From NCBI GenBank assembly GCA_945936135.1, contig CAMESG010000006.1, forward strand, positions 52,971 through 116,970: 64,000 nucleotides of DNA, written 5' to 3'. Source of the DNA: an uncultured Mollicutes bacterium. GTDB lineage: Bacteria > Bacillota_I > Bacilli_A > RFN20 > CAG-826. Numbering within the stretch: the first letter of the stretch is position 1; every line of letters starts with the position of its first letter. Positions 53,084-61,081 of the stretch are shown here, piece after piece. A model generated the notes under the pieces. The model saw nothing but the letters and a program-made list of their open reading frames with translations, was not told where the DNA came from and did no database searches. The translations under genes and the position numbers were made by a program.

Positions 53084-53878
53084 TCAGTCAATGATTCCTT
53101 TGCGGTAGTCCAAATGGAACGCGGCGGCAATCTCTTTGAGGTTGTCGTTGCTGATCGATTGTTTGATATCGTGCCCGACGATCAACATGTAGATCTCCGC
53201 GGCCTTCTCGATTGTTTCAATCAAGCCATAGGCTTCGTCAAGATCTTTGCCCGTGCAGAACAAACCATGCTGTGCCCAGACGACGGAGCGATAGCCTTCC
53301 ATCTTCGCCGCGGTCGCCAAGCCGATTTCGGTGCCGCCGCAAAGCATCCAGGGAAGGATCGCGACGCCTTCGGGGAAGACGACGATCGATTCGGTCTGCA
53401 TCTTCCAGAGGATCTCGGTGAAACGGGCGCTATCAAGATCGCAGATATGGGTCATTGCGATCAAGTTGGTCGGATGGCAGTGCATGACGACGCGGTGAGC
53501 GGGATCTTTCTTCAAACGTTCGATGTGGCAAAGCAAATGGGTCGGGGCTTCCGAGGTCGGACGCCCACCGTCTTTATAGCCCCAAAGAAGACGAAGCGTG
53601 TGCGCATCGTCCACGTGCATGATCCCGATGTTGGTCTCGGGGTCCTTCTTGCAGTTTTTGAAGTATTTGCCCGTGCCCGTAATCACGAAATACTTTCCGA
53701 CGATCGGGGACAAATCCACGTCTTCGTAAACAAAGTGACGAAGGTCGCTATCCAAAGGGCAAACTTCCGCGACTTCATCTTCTTTCGCGATATAGGAAAG
53801 GTTTCCGCCATTCCGTTCATCCCATCCGTGTACATAAAGGTGGTCGAGAATGTCGGTGACTTCTTCAATAAGTTTCAT
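53084..53878 (-). CDS. rhaD: Rhamnulose-1-phosphate aldolase
   Basis: RhaD splits rhamnulose 1-phosphate into dihydroxyacetone phosphate and lactaldehyde. The 264-residue class II (AraD-family) aldolase has GWDERNGGNLSYI, YFVITGTGKYFKNC, the zinc site VVMHCHPTNLIAMTH, the acid/base Glu in the SEAPTHLLCH segment and VWAQHGLFCTGKDLDEAYGL. It is first in the rha operon; a TATAAT box lies about 25 bases upstream of AAGGAG. No lactaldehyde reductase or rhamnose transporter is in the window. Confidence 0.96.
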   Translation of the reverse strand: MKLIEEVTDILDHLYVHGWDERNGGNLSYIAKEDEVAEVCPLDSDLRHFVYEDVDLSPIVGKYFVITGTGKYFKNCKKDPETNIGIMHVDDAHTLRLLWGYKDGGRPTSEAPTHLLCHIERLKKDPAHRVVMHCHPTNLIAMTHICDLDSARFTEILWKMQTESIVVFPEGVAILPWMLCGGTEIGLATAAKMEGYRSVVWAQHGLFCTGKDLDEAYGLIETIEKAAEIYMLIVGHDIKQSISNDNLKEIAAAFHLDYRKGIID

Positions 53879-54012
53879 ATTTTGTCAAATCTCCTTGAGG
53901 TCATTATAGGGATTTAGGAAATAATATGAAATGTTTTGACAACTTTAGAAAATCAATTAAGATTTTGCCAAAGAAACACGTTTGTTGTTTTCAAAAGTTT
54001 TCAAAAGTTGTC
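53879..54012. promoter_or_regulatory. Divergent rhaD/deoR control region with repeated TTTTGACAA motifs
   Basis: On the minus strand a TTTCAT-17-TATAAT promoter reads towards rhaD. The motif TTTTGACAA, or its complement, occurs three times: ATTTTGTCAAAT beside the rhaD start, TTTTGACAACTTT at about 53935 just upstream of the -35 box, and AAAGTTGTCA just before the deoR ATG. The last two form an inverted pair about 70 bases apart. TTTTCAAAAG also occurs twice in tandem. These are candidate operators for the adjacent DeoR-type repressor. Confidence 0.6.
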
Positions 54013-54771
54013 ATGATCATCGAAGAACGTTACCAAAAAATCCTCGCGGTCCTCGATAGCAAGAAGATCGTTAGTTACCAGGAACTTGCGGATACCTTGT
54101 ATTGCTCCCTTTCGACGATTCGCCGCGACATCGAAGCAATGGCGAAGAAAGGGATGCTCGAAAAGGTTCGCAACGGAGCGGCGAAAATCGAAGGCAGCGC
54201 CAGCGAATCCCCCTTCATCGTCCGCGAAAGCGAGAACATCGAAGACAAGCGGAAGATCGCCGAGAAGGCAAGAACCCTTCTTGCGCCAGGATGCACCATG
54301 TTTTTGGATTCCTCTACCACGTGCGCACAGACGATTCCTTTATTGAAGGGGCTGCCTAGTTTGACGGTGATCACGAATGGAATCGAAAACGCCTTGCTTT
54401 TGGCTCATCAAGGCATCGAGGTTCATATCCCTAGCGGCATCCTCTCTGGGACCAACAGCGCCGTTATCGGTTCTTCTTGTTTGGAATATATCGAACGGTT
54501 CTCCCCGGATTTCGCCTTCCTTTCTGCCCGAGGGATATCTGAGGATGGCTTTATCAGCGAGGCCACGGAGGCAAGTCGAGATATCAAGAAGGCGATGATC
54601 GCTAGGGCAAAAAAGGTTGTTCTTCTCATCGACGCCTCCAAGATTGGGAAGACCTATTTCGCGGAAACCTGTTCGTTGTCTGAGATCGATACCCTCATTA
54701 CGAACGGGGCGCTGCCGCAAGGCATAATTGAGATCTGCCAAGAAAATCATGTCGAGGTCATAGCGATCTGA
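54013..54771 (+). CDS. DeoR-family repressor, probably of the rha operon
   Basis: The 252-residue protein has the DeoR N-terminal helix-turn-helix (IEERYQKILAVLDSKKIVSYQELADTL, STIRRDIEAM) and the C-terminal sugar-phosphate sensor domain (FLDSSTTCAQTIPLL, TVITNGIENA, GISEDGFISEATEA, LLIDASKIGKTYF). It is divergent from rhaD and probably senses a phosphorylated rhamnose intermediate. I start at 54013, matching the family N-terminus; no ribosome binding site is present there. A longer start at 53926 (weak AGGAAA) would add 29 residues of poor family fit and cover the operators. Confidence 0.88.
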   Translation: MIIEERYQKILAVLDSKKIVSYQELADTLYCSLSTIRRDIEAMAKKGMLEKVRNGAAKIEGSASESPFIVRESENIEDKRKIAEKARTLLAPGCTMFLDSSTTCAQTIPLLKGLPSLTVITNGIENALLLAHQGIEVHIPSGILSGTNSAVIGSSCLEYIERFSPDFAFLSARGISEDGFISEATEASRDIKKAMIARAKKVVLLIDASKIGKTYFAETCSLSEIDTLITNGALPQGIIEICQENHVEVIAI

Positions 54772-54773
54772 TG

Positions 54774-54802
54774 TTGCAAAGAAGCTAAGAAACCCCCATA
54801 CT
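54774..54802 (+). promoter_or_regulatory. tracrRNA promoter
   Basis: TTGCAA, 17 bases, CATACT. It begins three bases after the deoR stop and would start transcription at about 54809, just before the anti-repeat. Confidence 0.65.
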
Positions 54803-54808
54803 AGAGAT

Positions 54809-54906
54809 GCAGAACAACACTGCTAAGTTCAAATAAGCTTAAAGCGTCAAGGGCCGAAAGGCCGACCATTGGGTCATTAAAGAGGGCGACGGCCCTCTTT
54901 TTTCTC
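54809..54906 (+). ncRNA. tracrRNA of the type II-A CRISPR system
   Basis: The segment GCAGAACAACACTGCT at 54809-54824 is complementary to the inner part of the CRISPR repeat (AGCAGTGTTGTTCT), and AAGTTCAAAT after it pairs with the repeat's GTTTGA start across a bulge. This is the standard anti-repeat duplex cut by RNase III. Downstream come a small nexus-like hairpin (AAGCTTAAAGC), a GGCC-GAAA-GGCC hairpin, a GACC/GGTC hairpin and a terminator (AGAGGGC, loop, GCCCTCTTTTTT). It lies between deoR and cas9, on the same strand as cas9. Confidence 0.95.
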
Positions 54907-54940
54907 GCCATCTTGTCTATCGGAAAACCAAGAAATCACC

Positions 54941-54946
54941 TATAAT
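54941..54946 (+). promoter_or_regulatory. -10 box upstream of cas9
   Basis: TATAAT, 24 bases before the cas9 ATG and after the tracrRNA terminator. No good -35 is seen at 17 bases (TTGTCT lies 22 bases upstream). AAGGAAA is the ribosome binding site. Confidence 0.5.
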
Positions 54947-54970
54947 TAAACGAAAACAAGGAAACCAAAT

Positions 54971-57900
54971 ATGGACAAAAAGCTTTTCATTGGTCTAGAT
55001 GTCGGCACCGATTCCGTCGGATGGGCCGTCACGGACGAAGACTACAACCTTTATCGCATCAAAGGAAAAACCGCGTGGGGCGCTCGTATTTTCGATGCCG
55101 CCGAAAGCGCGGCAGGACGCAGGCAGACCCGCGTTGCTCGTCGCAGATTGCAGCGCCGCAAACGCCGCGTTCTTTGGTTGGAGCAAATCTTCGCAGAAGA
55201 GATGGCAAAGACGGATCCTTCGTTCTTCATCCGTCTTCATCATTCTGCCCTGCATAACGAAGACAAGCCGAAGGAAGCGCAAAGCCAATGCCCGATCTTC
55301 CCAACGAAGAAGCAAGAAAAAGAATTCTATAAGCGTTATCCAACGATTTGGCACCTCCGTTACGCCCTGGTATCAAACGACGATCAAGCCTATTCCGATA
55401 TCCGGCTTCTTTATCTAGCGATCCATCACATCATCAAGTATCGCGGAAACTTCCTTCGCGAAGGGAACGTTGATGTGAAGCAATTCCAACTCGAAGACCT
55501 CGATCATCTCAACGACTACTTCAAAAAGCTAACCAATGAGGATGGCCAAGAATTCATCCTATTAGACAAGCAAAAATTCAAAGATTTCCAAGCCGCCTTC
55601 GAAAGCGATGAGAACAAAATCACTCGCAAGAAAGCTCTCCTTAGTCTTTTGAATGTCACCTCAAAAGATCCCTTTTTCCCTTTGGCGGATATGTTCTGCA
55701 CCATGGCGACCGGCAGCCCCTACGACACCAAGAAGCTTGGTGAAAACTACGAAAGCAAGAAGATGTCCTTTGCCGATGGAAAGTTCGACGACAACCTCCC
55801 CGCTTACGAAAAGATCCTAGGTGACCATACCGAACTCCTTCTCCTTGCGAAGGCCCTCTACGATTATCGAGAATTGAAGTTCATCCTCAGGAATCGCCTC
55901 TGGCTATCCGAAGCGTTCGCCGATATCTACGAGAGTCACAAAGCCGATCTGGCGGCGTTAAAAGACATCGTGAGAACCATCGACGAAGCAAAGGCAAAAA
56001 ATCTATTCACAACAATATTCGAAGATCCAAGCAACAAGAACAACTACGCCGCGCTCGTTCACGTCCGCACGAACGAGAAGCGGGATGGCTCGACGTTAAA
56101 GGAATTCTATAAGCTCGTCAAAGAATCGATTGAGCCCAACGTAGACGTCTTAAGCGAAGCCCAGCAAAAAGAATGGGCTAACGCAAAGGCCAAGATGGAC
56201 GAAGAATCCTATTTACGCACGATCGCCGAGCGTTCGACAAGCCTCATCCCAATGCAACTTCACGAAAAGGAATTGATCGCGATCCTTCAAAATGCGAAGG
56301 CAAGAGGAATGGAGTTCTTTGCCAAGAACGAGCAAAAGATTCTAGAACTCTTCCGTTTCAAGATCCCCTACTACTACGGGCCTTTCGCAGGTGAACACAG
56401 CAACCTCCAATTCAAGGAAGGGGCAGAACGAGTTCCTTTAACGCCTTGGAACTATAAAGACCAAATCGATGACGCGAAGACCAAGGAAAAGTTCATGACG
56501 AGCTTGACCAATAAGTGCACCTATTTGCACTATGCTGACGTATTACCGCGCAATTCCCTCCTCTTTGAAGAGTTTGATACCTACAACAAGATCAATGGAA
56601 CCAAGGTGAATGGAATTTCCATCACCGCGGAAGTCCGGGCTATCCTCTATGGCCAAAACGGGGTTTTCTATCGCCCGTCCATGAAGATACGGGCCATTCA
56701 GAAACTCCTCCGCGACAACCTCGAAGATCAGAAAATCACCTTCACCGGGCTCTCGGAAGCGGACGGCTTAACGAACCCAAGCCACGCCTTCTTCTTGAAG
56801 CCGCCATTCTCTTATGACCTTTCTTCTCGTTTCAACAAGGATTACGAAACCGCGGAGGAGATCATCAAGTTGTTCACGATGTTCGTTGATAATCCAAAAG
56901 ATGCCCTCGAACTTGCAGACCAGCGATTCCACTTCACCCCCGAGCAAAAGAAAGCACTCAAATCTTTCAAGGCGAGTGGATGGTGCTCCGTTTCTAAAGA
57001 ACTCCTCACGCTTCCTTCCGTAGACAACGACGGAGAGATCGGCAAATGCCTCATCGACGTCCTTCACGACGACGGCAAACCTTTCATGTACATCCTTAAC
57101 GACGATGAATATCACTTCTTGGAAACGATCGATATGAAGAACCAAGAGAAGTTCGGCGCGCAAGGACCAAAGAAGCAAATCGAAGACTTGCTGGAAGATA
57201 CGCCTCCCAGCATGCGCCGCCCGATCATCCAAGCAATGCGCATCGTGGATGAGATCGTTAAGTTCTCCAAGAAGCGTCCTGACGCCATTTCGGTGGAAGT
57301 CGCGCGTGAAGTTGGTGATCCAAAGAAAAAGAATCAATACACGGATGATCGAAAGGCAACTCTCGATAAATTCTTCAAAAACCTCACCGACCATTACGAA
57401 GCCGAGCAAAAGCAAAAAGTTTTAGAGGAACTCAAGAGCGAGCGAATCACAAAAGACATGCTTCGCGGGAAGCATCTCTACCTCTACTTCTTGCAAAACG
57501 GCAGAGATGCCTACACCGGCAAGCCGATCGATATCAACGATGTTCTAAACAGCACCAAATACGATACCGACCACATCATTCCTCAAAGCTTTATCAAGGA
57601 CGATTCGTTGGACAACCTCGTCTTGGTCGAACGCGAACTCAATCAAAAGCGCAACAACCAATTCCCCGTCCCGGTTGATCGCGAGCATATGAAGCCCCTT
57701 TGGGATAAGCTCCGCAAAGCAGGGATGATGTCCGATAAGAAGTATTTCAACTTGATGCGCACCACTCCTTTGACCGAAGAAGAACTTTCAGGCTTTGTCT
57801 CTGCCCAAATGAACGTTCTCAATCGCGCGAACAAGCGTTTGATTGAGATCTTGAAGATCAAATATCCGGAAGCGAAGTCAGAGAACCAAGAAGGTACAAG

Positions 57901-59122
57901 ATACATCTATTCGAAGTCTGCTTACCCGTCCCGAGTTCGTAAGTGGTTAAGCATTCCAAAGATTCGTGACCTAAACGATACTCACCACGCGGTGGATGCT
58001 TATTTGAATATTTTCACTGGCGTTGAATTGACCAAGCGTTTCGGCGATATGGCGACGATCAAAGCCATGGCCAAGAAAGCTTTGGAAAGCACCGATGAAG
58101 AAACCAAAATGAGTATGAACTTGGAACGCTTCTTGTGGCGTAAGGTAATCGCGTATAACAAGGAAACGGAAGTCTCTACCGTTAAACCATTGGGGATAAA
58201 GATCCAAGGGATATCCCAAAGACATGATATGTTGCTGACGTATCGGGTGAATTATGCGGACGCCGAGTTTTATGGCCAAATGATGCATAAAAATACCAAA
58301 AAGAGTCTTATTCCTTTACATCAAAAAGAGAACAGCCCTTTCCTTTGTATGTCAAAATACGGAGGGTATTCGGGGGAGGTTGCGGAATTTAACATTTTGG
58401 CAACAGTTCATGGAAAACAAAATAAACGGCTCGTGGTACCGGTTCCTCATCATCTCTCTTGCGGGAAGAGTCATTCTGAAATTTTCAGTATTCTCAAAAA
58501 GCAATTACAGGAACAGCTCAAGAAAACCGTCACTTTGGACGAAAAACATCTGCTGTTCAACAACTCTAAAGTAATACGCGGCAAAAATGTTTTCTTATTC
58601 ACCAATTTAAACGAAGGCCACTTTGTATTAAAACCCTGCACTCCATTCTTTCTGTGCCAGGAAGATCTCGAATATCTCTCAAACTTCGGAAAAATGAAAG
58701 AAAAGCACAAACAATCATTCATTTCAGAATTCGAGCACTTAGAAATCCAACAGAATAGGAAGGGAACTAATTCTTTTTGCGCAAGCAAGGATAGAAACAC
58801 ACAAATTTTACTATCGCTTATCAAGGAAGCAAAAAAAGAACGTTACCAAGGCATTTCAATGATCGGGCAAATTGCTGCTTTGGAAGGGGCGGGAGAAAGC
58901 CAGACTCCTTCAATTTTCGACGGAAAAAATCTATCAGAGCAATATGAAACGCTGTTATCTATCATTGCTTTATTTGGCCGAAAATCAAAGGCGCTGTGCA
59001 CTGCCGAAGAATTGAAAACAAAGGCTTTTGTCAAAGGCCGTGGTTCCCTCTTCGATGCCGGCCCCGTTCGCATCGTCTACGACTCCGTCACAGGTCTTGT
59101 CTCCAAGGTAGAGGAACTCTAA
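54971..59122 (+). CDS. cas9: Cas9 RNA-guided endonuclease, type II-A
   Basis: The 1383-residue nuclease uses crRNA and tracrRNA to cut DNA. All catalytic parts are present: RuvC-I FIGLDVGTDSVGWAV with Asp10; an Arg-rich bridge helix (about 48-75); RuvC-II AISVEVAREVG with Glu776; HNH YDTDHIIPQSFIKDD with His868; RuvC-III NDTHHAVDAYLN with His1006 and Asp1009. The C-terminal PAM-interacting region ends at VYDSVTGLVSKVEEL. Codon use changes at about codons 1072-1350 (bases 58184-59020): 20 of 50 codons end in G or C at 58331-58480 against 33 of 50 at 55742-55891. That suggests a replaced PAM-reading domain. cas1 follows after one base. Confidence 0.98.
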   Translation: MDKKLFIGLDVGTDSVGWAVTDEDYNLYRIKGKTAWGARIFDAAESAAGRRQTRVARRRLQRRKRRVLWLEQIFAEEMAKTDPSFFIRLHHSALHNEDKPKEAQSQCPIFPTKKQEKEFYKRYPTIWHLRYALVSNDDQAYSDIRLLYLAIHHIIKYRGNFLREGNVDVKQFQLEDLDHLNDYFKKLTNEDGQEFILLDKQKFKDFQAAFESDENKITRKKALLSLLNVTSKDPFFPLADMFCTMATGSPYDTKKLGENYESKKMSFADGKFDDNLPAYEKILGDHTELLLLAKALYDYRELKFILRNRLWLSEAFADIYESHKADLAALKDIVRTIDEAKAKNLFTTIFEDPSNKNNYAALVHVRTNEKRDGSTLKEFYKLVKESIEPNVDVLSEAQQKEWANAKAKMDEESYLRTIAERSTSLIPMQLHEKELIAILQNAKARGMEFFAKNEQKILELFRFKIPYYYGPFAGEHSNLQFKEGAERVPLTPWNYKDQIDDAKTKEKFMTSLTNKCTYLHYADVLPRNSLLFEEFDTYNKINGTKVNGISITAEVRAILYGQNGVFYRPSMKIRAIQKLLRDNLEDQKITFTGLSEADGLTNPSHAFFLKPPFSYDLSSRFNKDYETAEEIIKLFTMFVDNPKDALELADQRFHFTPEQKKALKSFKASGWCSVSKELLTLPSVDNDGEIGKCLIDVLHDDGKPFMYILNDDEYHFLETIDMKNQEKFGAQGPKKQIEDLLEDTPPSMRRPIIQAMRIVDEIVKFSKKRPDAISVEVAREVGDPKKKNQYTDDRKATLDKFFKNLTDHYEAEQKQKVLEELKSERITKDMLRGKHLYLYFLQNGRDAYTGKPIDINDVLNSTKYDTDHIIPQSFIKDDSLDNLVLVERELNQKRNNQFPVPVDREHMKPLWDKLRKAGMMSDKKYFNLMRTTPLTEEELSGFVSAQMNVLNRANKRLIEILKIKYPEAKSENQEGTRYIYSKSAYPSRVRKWLSIPKIRDLNDTHHAVDAYLNIFTGVELTKRFGDMATIKAMAKKALESTDEETKMSMNLERFLWRKVIAYNKETEVSTVKPLGIKIQGISQRHDMLLTYRVNYADAEFYGQMMHKNTKKSLIPLHQKENSPFLCMSKYGGYSGEVAEFNILATVHGKQNKRLVVPVPHHLSCGKSHSEIFSILKKQLQEQLKKTVTLDEKHLLFNNSKVIRGKNVFLFTNLNEGHFVLKPCTPFFLCQEDLEYLSNFGKMKEKHKQSFISEFEHLEIQQNRKGTNSFCASKDRNTQILLSLIKEAKKERYQGISMIGQIAALEGAGESQTPSIFDGKNLSEQYETLLSIIALFGRKSKALCTAEELKTKAFVKGRGSLFDAGPVRIVYDSVTGLVSKVEEL

Positions 59123-59123
59123 C

Positions 59124-59996
59124 ATGGCGTTCAGGGCTCTCGTGATTGATTCTCATTGCAAGCTTGAGTATTCCCTTGGGTACTTGGTCTTCCGCACCGC
59201 CGAAGAGACAAAGAGAGTCATCCTCGATGAAGTCCGAACCATTGTCATCAACTCCCCCATGGTATCGATGACCGCCGCCTTGCTGATCGAATTGGCCCGC
59301 AAGAAGATCAAGGTCATCTTGTGCGATGAAAAGCACAACCCGTGTGGGGAGTTTTTGCCTACCTACGGAAACAATCTGACCACCAAGCGAATCAAAACTC
59401 AGATCGAATGGAAACAGGAGACCAAGGACGAAATTTGGAAGGCGATCACACGCTGCAAGATCCTAAACCAAGCATCCTTTCTTTTGGATGCCAATCATCC
59501 TCAAGAAGGGCAAATGCTGATGGACTATGCCGATGCAGTTGAACCGGGGGATCCGACCAATCGGGAAGGGCACGCCGCGAAGGTGTACTTCAACTGCATC
59601 TTCTACCCAGGGTTCACACGGAATGAAGACTGTTTAATCAACGCCGCCCTTAATTACGGATATTCGATTTTGCTTTCTGAAATCAACAGGGCAGTTGTTT
59701 CCGCAGGTTACCTTACCCAGTTAGGCATTCACCACAAGAGCGAGTTCAACGAATTTTGCCTCTCGTCCGATCTAATCGAACCAATCCGTTTTCTCGTTGA
59801 TCGCAAAGCCATGGAAGTTAAATCAGACGAAGATTGGAAAACCAAAATCATCAACCTTCTAGGCGAAGAAGTGATCATCCGCGGGCAAAGGCAATCTCTT
59901 GGGAACGCGATCAACATCTACGTAAATTCTTTCTTTGACGCCATGGAAAACAACGACCCCAAGAAAGTGGAGTTCATCACCCATGAACGACGCTGA
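59124..59996 (+). CDS. cas1: CRISPR integrase Cas1
   Basis: Cas1 with Cas2 inserts new spacers at the leader end of the array. The 290-residue protein has the type II form: SPMVSMTAALLIELARKKIKVILCDE, DPTNREGHAAKVYF with Glu148, GIHHKSEFNEF with His204 and DLIEPIR with Glu219. It starts one base after cas9 and overlaps the likely alternative cas2 start. Confidence 0.97.
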   Translation: MAFRALVIDSHCKLEYSLGYLVFRTAEETKRVILDEVRTIVINSPMVSMTAALLIELARKKIKVILCDEKHNPCGEFLPTYGNNLTTKRIKTQIEWKQETKDEIWKAITRCKILNQASFLLDANHPQEGQMLMDYADAVEPGDPTNREGHAAKVYFNCIFYPGFTRNEDCLINAALNYGYSILLSEINRAVVSAGYLTQLGIHHKSEFNEFCLSSDLIEPIRFLVDRKAMEVKSDEDWKTKIINLLGEEVIIRGQRQSLGNAINIYVNSFFDAMENNDPKKVEFITHERR

Positions 59997-60006
59997 AAGG
60001 AGATTC

Positions 60007-60312
60007 ATGAGAACTATTCTCTTCTTCGATCTTCCCGCGGTAACCAAGAAGGATCATCGCGAATACACGCGGTTCGTGAAACAGCTTGGGAAGCATGGTT
60101 TCGCGATGCTTCAAGAGTCCGTGTATACGAAGCTTTCGATCAACGAGTCGACCGCAGAGAGCACGATTCGGGATCTGAAGAAATCGTTGCCTCCCGACGG
60201 AATGATTTCTTGTCTAACAATAACCGAAAAGCAATTCGCAGAAATCGAAGTCCTTCTAGGTCAAATGGAGACCGACGTATTGATGAGCATGGATAAGGTG
60301 GTGCATTTATGA
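60007..60312 (+). CDS. cas2: CRISPR protein Cas2
   Basis: Cas2 is the structural dimer in the Cas1-Cas2 integrase. The 101-residue protein is of the II-A type: MRTILFFDLPAVTKKDHREY with the strand-end Asp, GFAMLQESVYTKL and SCLTITEKQFAEIEVLLGQ. I start at 60007 because AAAGGAG lies five bases upstream; an in-frame ATG at 59983 inside cas1 would add eight residues. Its stop overlaps the csn2 ATG (ATGA). Confidence 0.95.
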   Translation: MRTILFFDLPAVTKKDHREYTRFVKQLGKHGFAMLQESVYTKLSINESTAESTIRDLKKSLPPDGMISCLTITEKQFAEIEVLLGQMETDVLMSMDKVVHL

Positions 60313-60977
60313 AACAACTTCTATTCCCCGAGATTTCCAAAAGCGTGAATCTCCCCGAGCCTCAATGGATCACGTTGGTTATTGAGCGTCCAGAGCAAAT
60401 GCGGAATTACCTTATGGAACTCTTTGACGGGTTTGGCGAAAAGAGCAAGCGCTTCCGTCTCCTAGAGGATGGGCAATCCTTATATCTAGACGAACACGGG
60501 TTCTTCTTGCCTAGTCCGTTCAACCTTGAGTTGAATTCCAAAAGAAACCTGAACTCCTTGTTGAAACTATTGAAGAAATCCTATTTCGAGAATCTCGCGG
60601 AATCGGTGAAAGACATCCAAGCGAGAATCGAGGAAGCGATCGAAGCCATACGTTTGGATTTCGATGTCGAGATCGTTTCCGACTTCGACTTGAAAACCGA
60701 CGATCTTTTCAAAATCGCGAACGTAAAATTCAGCGAAGAATGCGAGAACCTCTCGGAACGTTTGTGCAGATACCTTTCGGTTGAAAATGAGTTAAACAAA
60801 TCAACAATTCTCTTCACCATCCATCTTCAAGAGTATTTTTCTGAAGAAGAGATCAAAAACATTCGAAAGGAACTAGCTTTTCGAGGATGGACGGTCGTTG
60901 ATCTCGAATCTCGTCCCATTCTCTCCCTCGAAAATGAGCATCGATTCATTATCGATAATGACTTATGCGTGATTTAA
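60309..60977 (+). CDS. csn2: CRISPR protein Csn2
   Basis: Csn2 forms DNA-binding rings needed for spacer acquisition in type II-A. The 222-residue protein begins MKQLLFPEISKSVNL and has IERPEQMRNYLMELFDGFG, the helical LNSLLKLLKKSYFENLAES and, near the end, FTIHLQEYFSEEEIKNIRKELAFRG, characteristic of Csn2. Length matches the family. Its presence defines subtype II-A. Confidence 0.95.
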   Translation: MKQLLFPEISKSVNLPEPQWITLVIERPEQMRNYLMELFDGFGEKSKRFRLLEDGQSLYLDEHGFFLPSPFNLELNSKRNLNSLLKLLKKSYFENLAESVKDIQARIEEAIEAIRLDFDVEIVSDFDLKTDDLFKIANVKFSEECENLSERLCRYLSVENELNKSTILFTIHLQEYFSEEEIKNIRKELAFRGWTVVDLESRPILSLENEHRFIIDNDLCVI

Positions 60978-61081
60978 TGCAATAATTAACTGCGCAAAAC
61001 AGCGCTAACTCTCCCAATTATACTCTCCGGTCAATTGTGAAACGTTAAACAAAAAGCTGGAAAACAGGGTAAAATTTTGAG
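60978..61081 (+). promoter_or_regulatory. CRISPR leader
   Basis: A 104-base AT-rich stretch between csn2 and the first repeat. A TAAAAT box at 61070-61075 could start the pre-crRNA close to or in the first repeat. The last bases, ATTTTGAG, resemble the ATTTGAG leader-anchoring end known from II-A systems where new spacers enter. Confidence 0.7.
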
